Of a stretch of 64,000 nucleotides of DNA, positions 33,143-42,410 are shown piece by piece. The translations under genes and the position numbers were made by a program. The notes under the pieces were generated by a model that was not told where the DNA came from, did no database searches, and was given only the letters and a program-made list of their open reading frames with translations. The stretch comes from Saccharum officinarum (Eukaryota > Streptophyta > Magnoliopsida > Poales > Poaceae), in NCBI GenBank assembly GCA_020631735.1, contig CM036201.1, positions 79,956,502 through 80,020,501 on the forward strand. Reading direction: 5' to 3'. Position 1 is the stretch's first letter, and the number at the start of each line of letters is the position of its first letter.

Positions 33143-34126
33143 CTACTCAGGGCCATCGTTGGGGTCGGAGACGTCACCATCGCCCCTAGGTGAAGCCACA
33201 GGCTCATCCTCGTCGTCGTCGATGTCCATGCCAGCGGCGGCTAGAGGTGCATATAGGCCAACCCCGTTGTAGAGCGTGTGAAACTCCTCGTGCAGGTTGA
33301 CGTTGTACTCCTCTAGCTCATCGACTCTCTGCAACATGAGGTCCCTCTCGTTCCAGGCTTCATTCCTTTCCTGAACCAGCTATCCAATCATACGGTCTGC
33401 ATTGTTGTTGCCCTGAGTCAATGTATGCACCCGCTGCATAGCACCCTCACTTCTCTCTATAGCCTAGTCTCGCTGCAAGCACATGTCAGCCAACTACTCC
33501 TACAAACTAGCTATAGCACGTGCCTGCTTCTTCTTCTGTTTTCTTGCCTTGAGCCAATCATCACCATGTAAACCAGTCAACGTACAGTAGGTACACTCAA
33601 GACCCTGGTATGCTCTGATAGCTTCATACATAGCACTCATAGCATGGTTGTCGCTAGCCTATCCTTCGTCTGGGCCTCTGACCAAAGCACTCCCTTGCGG
33701 CTGAACCCAAATAGCATCACGAGGATCATCCCTAGGAAAAGTGCCAGCCAGGGCTGCTGCTAGCTCATTGGGAAATCTTCTCATGATGTCCCTAATAACA
33801 CGGAAGGCTGCTCCCTCTGCACCCTCAACCGGAGTGCGTCCCTCAAACTTCAAGTGCCAACCATCCCACTCTGGAGCATCACCAAGAGCAGGAACTGTGA
33901 TCTCCACCACTGCAAGTCCATCCACTGCTAACTGGCTCTCACTCCAAGAGTACACCGGCTCCTGATCCTCTGGGTATCCCACATCATGGAGCACTCTCCA
34001 TAGCAAGGTTGGCATGCCAAACTCGCTCAGAAATGTGTCCGTGTTGCGGCGCTCCCGTAGGGCCAACTGGTGTCAGGGTGCTCTTTCGCCTGTGGACTTA
34101 CGGGCAGTCTGCTTCGTGCGGGCCAT
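33143..34126 (-). pseudogene. Extra ORF with histone H3-identical N-terminus, coiled coil and acidic tail
   Basis: A single 328-codon register lies between the leader and gag. It starts at ATG 34126 and ends with TAG at 33145-33143. Codons 1-13 read MARTKQTARKSTG, identical to histone H3 (Met plus A1-G12). Codons 14-22 keep A15, P16, Q19, L20 and A21 of H3 numbering but differ at 13, 14, 17 and 18. After that there is no histone fold: codons about 23-155 form a Trp/Glu-containing region (FGMPTLLWRVLHD, WDGWHLKFEG), codons about 190-285 are charged with heptad-like spacing (coiled coil likely), and codons 298-327 are acidic (MDIDDDEDEP). Stops at codons 18, 156, 209, 211, 221 and 249 are one TGA and five TAG, all explainable by C-to-T change of CGA or CAG. 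It could be an accessory protein unique to this element family. Function is unknown; H3 mimicry is inference. Confidence 0.85.
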
Positions 34127-34652
34127 CTGTAGCAAAGATTTTTATTACCCTGTGAGAATATGTTTTAAGTGATACAACTTTTATCAAAATAAGATAATCA
34201 ATTTATAAGGGGAGGAATACATGACATGAATGAAATGCACAAGCAATATGATGTATGTACGTGTCGTACGTTCTCACAAACTTATGAAATAAATAACTTC
34301 TAGCGATGAATTCAGTGGCATACAGACGATCTCTCATATACGTAACTAATACGTTCAACACGAGAAACGTTGTTATGTACCTATGGAAGATTCATTTCAG
34401 CCTAGAATCCCATGAATGCATGAAAGCAGTAAATTTATCTACACGCTTTACACGAATCCCCAGATACGCGTACAATAGTAGTAACTACCTGAACCATCGT
34501 TCTAATGATGGCATCGCCTCTAGGGACGGAACAACCCACACATGAGATACCTTTGTAGAACATGCGTAAAACATGTATTTACTCTAGCATCATATAAGCA
34601 CTCTCCCTAGATTGGCGGTGTATCCGATCATACTCTCACAGCTTACACTTAC
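34127..34652 (-). other. Probable leader intron ahead of the H3-like ORF
   Basis: Minus-strand donor CTCG|GTAAGTGT at 34653/34652 and acceptor TTTGCTACAG at 34127 directly before the ATG. The donor neighbourhood (GTAAGTGT-AGCTGTGAGAG) is conserved in the leader of element D at 63036, where a CAG acceptor occurs at 63294. An alternative acceptor (TCTCACAG) lies about 25 nt upstream. Splicing is inferred from sequence. Confidence 0.55.
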
Positions 34653-34903
34653 CGAGGCCTAGAGGCAAATGGTCCATTCACTACCACTCAATTAAGTGGC
34701 ACTCATACAATAGCACGCCGTATAAGCAACGAAAGAGAAATATGCTGCAAGAACCCTAAGTCAGTACTTAAATAAGCCACCTAAAGTCCTTAACTGGGCA
34801 AAAAGGACATGACCACTGGCACACTCTTTAGTTTGGAAATCATATTTTTTCAAACATATTTTTATTTTAAATACACTTGTGAACAGTAAACACACTAAAC
34901 CAT

Positions 34904-34915
34904 GCTCCGATGCCA
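34904..34915 (-). other. Primer-binding site of element C
   Basis: Minus-strand TGGCATCGGAGC begins two bases after the 5' LTR end at 34918. It is close to TGGTATCGGAGC in element D and to the initiator-tRNA-Met type site, with two changes from the Copia version. Confidence 0.8.
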
Positions 34916-34917
34916 GC

Positions 34918-37900
34918 TGTAATAGAACCGACCAATTATATAAAATTAAGTAAGAAAATCATCTGCCAGAGCAGACGATTTAGCCAACTTAAGCCCGTAT
35001 AACCCGGTAGTTCATGAAATCACGAAGGATTTCAAACCAACTCACATACCGGCCAAGATCATAATAAATTTAGCGGTCACCATCACACATTACAAAAAGT
35101 TCACATTGCAGATACATCGAAGTTTAAACATCGTTATTACAAACCGAGTTCAAAATAGAAGTAGCGGGGACCTCACACAAAGCTCACTCACCCGCTAAAG
35201 TGAGATATTGGTCACTGAGTCAACTATTCAGATAAAGTCTCGAGTTCGCCAGGAACCACATGTACCCGGGGACCGCCTGACTGCCTTTCGGTCTTATCAT
35301 CACGCCCTCGTGTCCTACCACACCTGCTTCGGTACACTGCGTTACGGGCAATCCACTCAGCCCGAATAATCTCCCAGTTTAATGGTCGAAAGGTATATTA
35401 TTCGGTCAGCTAAATGTAAGGCATGCGTTCAACATGATCCGAGGCCCAACAATGGTCGATCCTTAATCGACACAGATGGAAATCACTATAGTCTAAAACC
35501 CTATAAGTCTCCGTTCGGTCTCAACTTTATATTAACACTTAGTTATACCATTACTACAGAGTAATGCAAGCAGATCCAGGTAACCACCTATAGCTCACAG
35601 GTGACAGGAAATCACTTGACTTCTACCGGTCTAAGTCAGCTAAGCATTGACTGGACCGCGGATACCAGGATAACAAGGATATTGTAGAACAAAGGTAAAC
35701 AAGGTATAATACAGCAACAGTTGCAAACAACTCCTAAACGTAATACATCAATTAAAGTAAGGCATTATTAAAACATTTGCAAACCGGGAGAGAAATGCTC
35801 TAGGGCTTGCCTTTTTCGAAAGAGCTTGGGCGATGGTCGGGACACTCTAGAAGATCTTCACCGACCTCCTCGTCTGTCTCGGGCACCTCCTGCTCTTGCA
35901 ACTCGGGCTGCTCTTCCGGCTCCTCGGGAACTGCTACCGAAATTCCTTCCTGCGATCCTGTATGATGCAAATATATAAGTGCTCATGCATATGTGCATTG
36001 GAGAGATGACATGTAATGATCATGATGAATAGAATGTAGATGAACATGTTTACTTCATTGGATAGAGTAGAAATATAACTCTTCTACAAGGTAGTCCACA
36101 TCATCCAAGAACATGTACTAGTATACTACTACTATAACCACTCTTCTACCATACCAAGTCACCATAGCAAGCTAAGATGCTTCAAAGATACACCAAAGCA
36201 AACCTTATTAACTAATCATGCATTAAAAATGTTAAGTAAACCCTAGTTGAAACTAGGTTTGAATGGCAACACCTCTTTTGGTAGCACAAAAAAATCTGAG
36301 AAAATTACAGTGGCTTACTATCATCTAACCTAGCATACCACGAAAATGTCATTACATTTGGATTACTACAACTGCCTACACAAAAATAACAAGCTAGAGC
36401 CTAAATATGAACATGAAAATGCTTTGTATTATGAAAAGTATCAAATAATAGATTTAGTATTTTCCTTACATTCTACACAGTAAACAATCATTATATAAAA
36501 ATTATCATATGCATGTTTTATACAATTTTTGCTCTCTATCAAAAATAACAAAAACCATCAATTAAAGGCACTTGAACTACACATCATAATTTTTCTACAG
36601 AACATGTATGGCACATATTTTTCCTATAAAGCACATTGCACAAAAATATTAACAAAATTGGAAACATATTTTTTCTGAGCTTTCTATGATTTATTATGCA
36701 TTTATCAAGAAAACAACAATTTCAATGATTAAATAAAAAATCTGTAGAAAATTATTTCAAACTTGACATATAATATTTTTACATCATAGATCTGGTTCTA
36801 AAAAGTCTACCAAAATTTGTTTCACAATTTTTGGAGCTAAAATGAGCAAGTTATGAATTTCTAAAGCATTTACATATTTTCTAGAAATTATTTTCAAAAT
36901 CATTTTAAAACAAACCGACTGAAACTGTTGAGTGCACCTGGTGCAGCGTACACGTGCGTGTGAGGAGAGACAGACAGGCGGGCCCGCGAGGGATTTTGGC
37001 CCCACCCGTCAGCGGTAAGAGGTAGAGGCGGCGGCGGGTCGTCGAGATCTCACCGACGGCGAGGTCTCCGGCCAAACGGTGGTCACCACCGTGCTTAGCA
37101 TCTCAGCGCAGAACTAGCGATGCCCCAGATGCGGCTAGAGGAGCTCGGGAAGAGGCTCGCCGTCGCCAATGGCAGAGCGGCGGAGCTGCTCTCCGTCGAT
37201 GAGCCGTCTCCGGCCAAGTCAAGGCGCGGGGAAGAGCTCACGGGCACCGGTGAGGTGGTGCGGTGCGGGTGCGCTCGAAAAAGAAGCGAGGGGTGGAGCG
37301 GAGGGGCGAGCTCCACGGAGCAGAGCGCTCCGTGAGCAACGGCCGAACTCCGGTGAGCCATTGCGCCGGCGTGAAGGCTTACCATGGCGTGCCGATACGA
37401 GCAGCGAGTGCGGGAGGGCGAAGCGGTGCTCGTGGCGCGGTGTAGTGGCCGACGACGAGCTAGAACGGACAGAATCGCCAACTCTGGCGAGGGAGCGCGG
37501 TGGCGGTGAGCGGCGCGCGCGCTGCTGATGTGCTGCGGCTGTGGAGAGTGGAGGGAAAGAATGGGCGAGTGGAGTGGGCGCGGCGCGGGGAAATAGACGA
37601 GCGCGTGGGGCGCGGGGGCCACCGGACGCCACCCGGCTGGCGTCGCCGGCATGCGCTCGCCACGCGGCGGGTGCGGTCTGCCGCGGTCGGGTGCGTCCGC
37701 GCGCATGAGCGGGAGGGAGAGGAAGGAGGCCGCGCTGGGCCGGGCCGAGGTCGCGCGCGGGCGAGCATGCGGTGCGGCGCGCTTGGGAGAGCTGGGCCGG
37801 GCTGGCTTGCGCGAGCGGGCCCGAAGCGAGGTGCTGGCCCACTAGGTGAGAAATTGATTTTTCAAATTTCTATTTTCAAACAAATTTCAAATAACAGTTT

Positions 37901-38358
37901 TCAAATCCCATTTTGAGCAAGAAAATGACCTTTTCTGAAAATGACCCAAAAATGAAAGTTGCTTAGAATTTAATTCTCTACACCTTTTATTAAGGGACCA
38001 ACTCAAAATTCCCAACAGATTTTGGATTGAAAAGTAAAAGCTAAATATGGAGGGTTTTTGACCATTTTTCAATAATATTTTTAAAAGCAAATTTAACAAA
38101 ACTTTGAATACCAAAGTTGCTCCAAACTTTGTGCTAACTAATTCTAGATGATTTACAATTATAGCCACACATGTTTTATTAGCCTAGCAAGCATAATTAA
38201 GGTGAAACAATTCTAAACAAGTGTATGCAACATTCACGTTTCATAGTAATGTTTCAACTCAAAGATACACCCTACTTCACGTGTGATTATGAATGCAAAT
38301 GATGCATCATGCGTATGATTTGCAATGCTAAATGCATGTGTAACACCGGGGTGTTACA
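34918..38358 (-). repeat. 5' LTR of element C (3.4 kb, internally deleted)
   Basis: Matches 24252-28266 except that sequence corresponding to about 24503-25090 is missing; the join is at about 35167 (GTAGCGG|GGACCTCAC). A 13-bp segment near 38048-38060 is absent from the other LTR. The GC-rich block is at about 36930-37850. Because both LTRs are copied from one template on insertion, the deletion happened afterwards. Confidence 0.9.
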
Positions 38359-38363
38359 CTAGC

Positions 38364-38535
38364 CTTGCCTAAAAGAAGTTAGAACATTACGTGTTGTTTG
38401 GATGCTATGCTAGTTATCTCGATTCATGTGCAAGTAAGGTTTCCTCTCACTTTTTTAGGCAAGACAATTGGCTCTCCTAGGCTAGCAAGGTGAGGTGAGG
38501 TGATAAATATGTCAAGAAAACAAAACATGCCCTAA
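38364..38535. mobile_element. MITE right part
   Basis: Continuation of the TIR element begun at 24212 after the CTAGC duplication; ends CAAAACATGCCCTAA. No coding content. Confidence 0.5.
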
Positions 38536-39844
38536 TCTCTGCTTCTACCCCCTCCCTGTCTTACCCTTCTTGGGATGTGCCTCTTATATAAGGATAATAT
38601 GTAGTTACATACACCACAAAACCTCCAAAAAAAATTGGATGGACATGAAGGAGATTATTATGTTTGCCAGTAGCGTGGATCAAACCCTTTTTCTTGGTTT
38701 TTTTTCTAGGAATTTTTAGGGCGCCGATGATGAAATTAGTAGGGTTTGTTGAGGAAAATGCTATATATTTTATTGTTATGCTTATAGTTCCCAATGAACT
38801 TAGGAAAAGCTATGGAGATGCTATAAAGTTCATTAGCCGGTTATCGCTTGTGTGTAGGTGGAACAAATGAATCCATTCAATCGTATGGCATAATTTGAGT
38901 TCTGGAGTGTACCACTTCAAACAAATTGATAGACTTAGTTCTTTTTATATACTTCTGATAGTTGGAAGAAGCTATAGTTTTTCTTGTTATACGTATCGTT
39001 CTTTTTTAAAGGATTCATATAATCAACTTGGGAGAAGCAACACAGATGTTATATAGCTCATTAACCAATTGTTGCTAGCGATCTAGCGTGCAAGTGGAGC
39101 AAATGAATTTAGACCCAATCAATCATGTGTCAAGTTCTAGATTGTATGACTCCAAAGAAATCGATATATCTAGTACTATTTTTTTAATTATGATTATTTG
39201 TGTTGCAGTTCTGCTTAAGCAATAAGCATGCATCATAAAAATTAGTGTGTGTCTATTTAATTTCTTCTCAGCTTTTGGGACTACATCATAGTTGATAATA
39301 CCATCATGTTTGAAGTAATAAAACAAAGAAACACTGAATTACAAATCCTATAGCTAAACCCTTTTGTATGAAAAATGAAATCCCAATTTACCTAATCCTT
39401 TCATTTAACTAGTAGAGTTGGAAAAATAGTATATGGATGTTAGCATCCCTAAAATTTTGTCATGGTTTACATTTACTTTCATTTTATTGTTATGTGCTAT
39501 GTTTGAGCGTATGGGCACCTTGTTAACTTTCTCCTAAACTATTTGATCATACCTTTTCTTACTCATTTTGTGGACATCTAATTTATTATTTATTATTTGT
39601 AGGATCTATGCCATTTAGTTCTATAATGAGTAGCACTCAGTATTAGATGTCACAACATCATAATGTGTACATGGACATGCTAATCCATCAGTAATTGGAA
39701 ATTTGTCCGATTGTCATAAGTTGAAAATTTTGGTTTGCCCTCTCTGTTGTTGCCAGCTCATCAACTAGTGTTTGCTAGTACCCATAATTTCTTCGTAGCA
39801 GTCTATGCCTCACAACACTGATACTGCTATTAATTAAGACACAA
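38536..39844. repeat. Intergenic region with a diverged direct repeat
   Basis: Contains the tail of duplication unit 2 (38563-38640). It also has a diverged direct repeat of about 228-bp period: 38793-38945 and 39023-39180 share GAAGC/AAGC-GATG-TATA-AG-TCATTA, GGAGCAAATGAAT and AGTTCT-GA-TGTA-ACT-CAAA phrases. No gene is seen. The last about 60 bp before 39845 may be original 5' UTR of the PI4K-gamma fragment. Confidence 0.55.
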
Positions 39845-40337
39845 ATGGCTGATGCGGTTCTAGATCACAACTGGGGCAGTGATTACCCCTCAAAAAGCAT
39901 AACTGAGGGGAGACCCCTTAACTGCAAGTGCATGTTTGTTCAAACCAATAGTGGTCCTGTCCTAGGCATTGAACTAGAGCCAGGAGAAAATGCACACACG
40001 GTAAAAAAGAAGCTACAGTTAGCCCTTAATGTACCAACGGAGGAGAGCTCACTAACATTTGGTGATCAGGTTTTGAACAATGATCTTAGCTATGTTTGAA
40101 ATGACTCACCATTGCTTCTCACCAGAAATCACATGCACAAAAGCTTCTCCACACCTTGCCTCTCTCCTAAAGGAAAAGAATGTCAGCAACATGATCAGTG
40201 TAAAGTTATTGAAATCCTTGGCCGCTCAAGCCCTTCTGCTGCAATGAAGGAGTTGGTTAAGGATATCATCAAGGGAATTACAAATGGTGTTGACCCAGTA
40301 GCTGTTACTAGGGGAATGAGAGGTGCCTACTATTTTT
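39845..40337 (+). pseudogene. Phosphatidylinositol 4-kinase gamma N-terminal fragment
   Basis: One frame from ATG 39845 with a single in-frame TGA at 40097-40099, most simply CGA to TGA in a CpG. Recognisable blocks are a ubiquitin-like domain (CMFVQTNSGPVLGIELEPG, TVKKKLQLALNVPTEESSL, FGDQVLNNDLS), then LLTRNHMHKSFSTPCLSP, EILGRSSPS and NGVDPVAVTRGMRGAYYF. These are diagnostic of plant type II PI4K-gamma proteins. Homology stops abruptly at the start of the kinase domain (about 40337), where unrelated repeat sequence begins. The kinase catalytic part is absent, so this is a truncated or captured gene fragment rather than a gene. It may have been carried by a Pack-MULE or Helitron. Confidence 0.85.
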
Positions 40338-40459
40338 GGGATATCGTGGTGTTGTCGTGCGCCTCATGTCGGTCCCCGATCGAGCCAAGGGCACCCGTGA
40401 GCGTGACCCATGCTGGTGGTGCTTGCTCCTTGAGGCCAGAATCAACCGGCCCCGACTTC

Positions 40460-40850
40460 CCCTCCCATATGTTTCAAATGTATGTTTCAAGTGTTTTAGA
40501 GGTATATTGCAGGTGTTTCGTATGGATGTTGCATATATTGCAAGTGTTTCAGAGGCATGTTGCAAGCGTTTATTCAAAATATTTCATCTATTTGAGACGT
40601 ATGTTGTAAAGCATTTTTTATTTGGATGTTGCATATGTTTTATACCTATGTTGCAAGAGTATATTTGAAATTTTTTAGTTGTTTTAGTCTTATGTTACAA
40701 TAAGTGTTTTCATGTTGCAATTTGCAAGTGTTTTATCTGGATGTTGCATATGTTTCACACACATGTTGCAATTGTATGTTCCAAATGTTTTTCATTTGCT
40801 TCAGTCGTATCTTGCATCCAAGTGTTTCATGCTTTAGAGGTAGAGAGTGA
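40460..40850 (+). repeat. Degenerate ATGTTGCA / GTGTTTCA repeat array
   Basis: ATGTTGCA(T/A), GTGTTTCA/GTGTTTTA and GGATGTTGCATATGTTT motifs recur every 20-45 bp. Arrays of this text are common in grass genomes near Mutator-like elements (recollection, not a search). It directly adjoins the PI4K-gamma fragment. Confidence 0.65.
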
Positions 40851-41130
40851 CGGGGGGCATGGTCTGGGCGCTGGGGGATGGGGTGCAGAGAGACGTGGGC
40901 CGACAGTCGGGGCACGCAACGCACCTAGGATCCTGCGGACGGGGCATGCTTCTCCTCATGCCGGCTCTCGAGCCCTGCCCGCCTAGAGATAGAGGAGGGG
41001 GGTTAGGAGGAAGGATCTACGGGCACGGTGTTTCACACAGGCGTGCGGACGTCCAGACTCGTGGTCGCGGAGAGAGAGGAGGAGGCCAAGGGGGGAAGGA
41101 GCGGCAGGCGCAACCTTCTCTGCGTGCACG
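40851..41130. other. GC-rich segment between the repeat array and element F
   Basis: GC-rich, purine-biased sequence (GGAGGCCAAGGGGGGAAGG). Open frames here lack recognisable domains. Its continuation on the other side of element F is 50955-51010. Together they look like the end of the host element carrying the PI4K fragment. Confidence 0.4.
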
Positions 41131-42397
41131 TGTTGATACTAGATACGCACACAAAGGAATTCAAGAGAAATAATCTACAAGTACACGGATATCGGTGAGC
41201 ACTTCACCCGGGAGATAAGTCTAGAGTATCGTATTTGTTTTATCCGCAAGGAGAAAGCGTGCGATGACTAACCTAGTCTTTACTATTACCCCGGGGCCGC
41301 ACTACAAGGTGGTGAAGATATAAGCGATTAGAGAGAACTATGACGACAGTCTGGTTCCAACCTATAGCAAGCTATGATACTATTGATCTTAGGAGAAATA
41401 CCGATGGAAAAGAGACACTACAGAGGATGCTTAACCAGGGTACTTAATCCTACCAAACCTTCTGACGGGAGGAGACTCCAAAGGTAACAATGGAATTGTC
41501 ACGTCCCACGCTACTACTCACTAATCCGGCCAGATAGGGGATAAATATGAGTATTCCTAGCCCAAGCACCACGCTTACACTATGAATGATTATTCTATTC
41601 CCTACGCGAAGCGAATAAAGTAAACACATAAACCAAAGAACAATAATAACAACGTACTTACTTAGTATTAGAAGTTGAATTGCCGAAGAATCCTAGAACC
41701 AAGCCTCGGGTTAGGAGACTTGACCCTGCAGATACAAGCTTGGAGAGGAGACACCGATAGGCCGAGCTTCCTCCAATCTTCTACCTCCACTCTAACTCTC
41801 TCAATCTAGAAGAATAACTCTAATCTCATATAGAGACTACAAAGCTAAACTCTCTTGTATGTGCCCTAAAGACAGATCCATTCAAGGGACCCCTCTCGGG
41901 CGAATTCTCTCTGGAAAATATGAATTAGGGTTTCTAAACTCTCTCCTCCAGGGGCCAGGAGCCTTACTTATATAGCCCTCTAGGAAGCACCACAACCCTT
42001 GGATCAAACCGACCTTGATCAATGATTTTTATTCATCCTCAAAGGCGGTGGAGGCAGGATCCATGAGGTGAAAGGCGATTGGCTCTCAGGGCTGGGCGGC
42101 CACCCCTAGGGCGGGGCGCCCGCCCCTGTCACAGTGACAGGTGGGTCCCACCTCTCAGGGTTTTGCTTCTTGAACCTTCTAGAGTATACTTTTTTCCATA
42201 CGTGGTCCTTTCTCTCTATGTAAACCTGACATGTGGGCCATCTTTGATTATTTTCAGCTGACACCCTGTAAAAATAGATATTCACCAAAACTCATGGAAT
42301 TCTATCAGTTAAACACCTAGTCTATGGTGGTAATTGACTTTATAGCATTCTTTTAAGTAAGTTGACGGTTAAAAATGATAGTTAACTACCGTCAACA
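41131..42397 (-). repeat. 3' LTR of element F
   Basis: Outer end TGTTGATAC (plus strand), inner end CCGTCAACA next to the polypurine tract. Matches 49688-50954 along its full length. Confidence 0.92.
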
Positions 42398-42410
42398 AAC
42401 TCCCCCACAC
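42398..42410 (-). other. Polypurine tract of element F
   Basis: Minus-strand AGTGTGGGGGAGTT adjoins the 3' LTR start. Confidence 0.85.

Larger units (their letters stand above)
24252..38358 (-). mobile_element. Complete chromovirus C (Tekay/Del-like Gypsy) carrying an H3-tail-like ORF
   Basis: A 14.1-kb element bounded by TGTAACA...TGTTACA-type LTR ends with a perfect five-base target duplication CTAGC (24247-24251 and 38359-38363). In minus orientation: 5' LTR 38358-34918, primer site, leader with probable intron, extra ORF 34126-33143, gag-protease about 32793-31263, pol 31262-28301, polypurine tract, 3' LTR 28266-24252. All coding parts carry stops. The two LTRs differ clearly: about 20 mismatches, mostly transitions, in a 260-bp GC-rich sample, and the 5' LTR lacks about 590 bp. 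The insertion is therefore not recent. It landed inside a MITE within a tandem duplication. Confidence 0.93.

Noticed and set aside
34066..34126. A genuine histone H3 gene
   Set aside because: Only the first about 21 codons resemble H3. The histone fold (alphaN to alpha3) is absent and the frame continues as unrelated protein within a retroelement.
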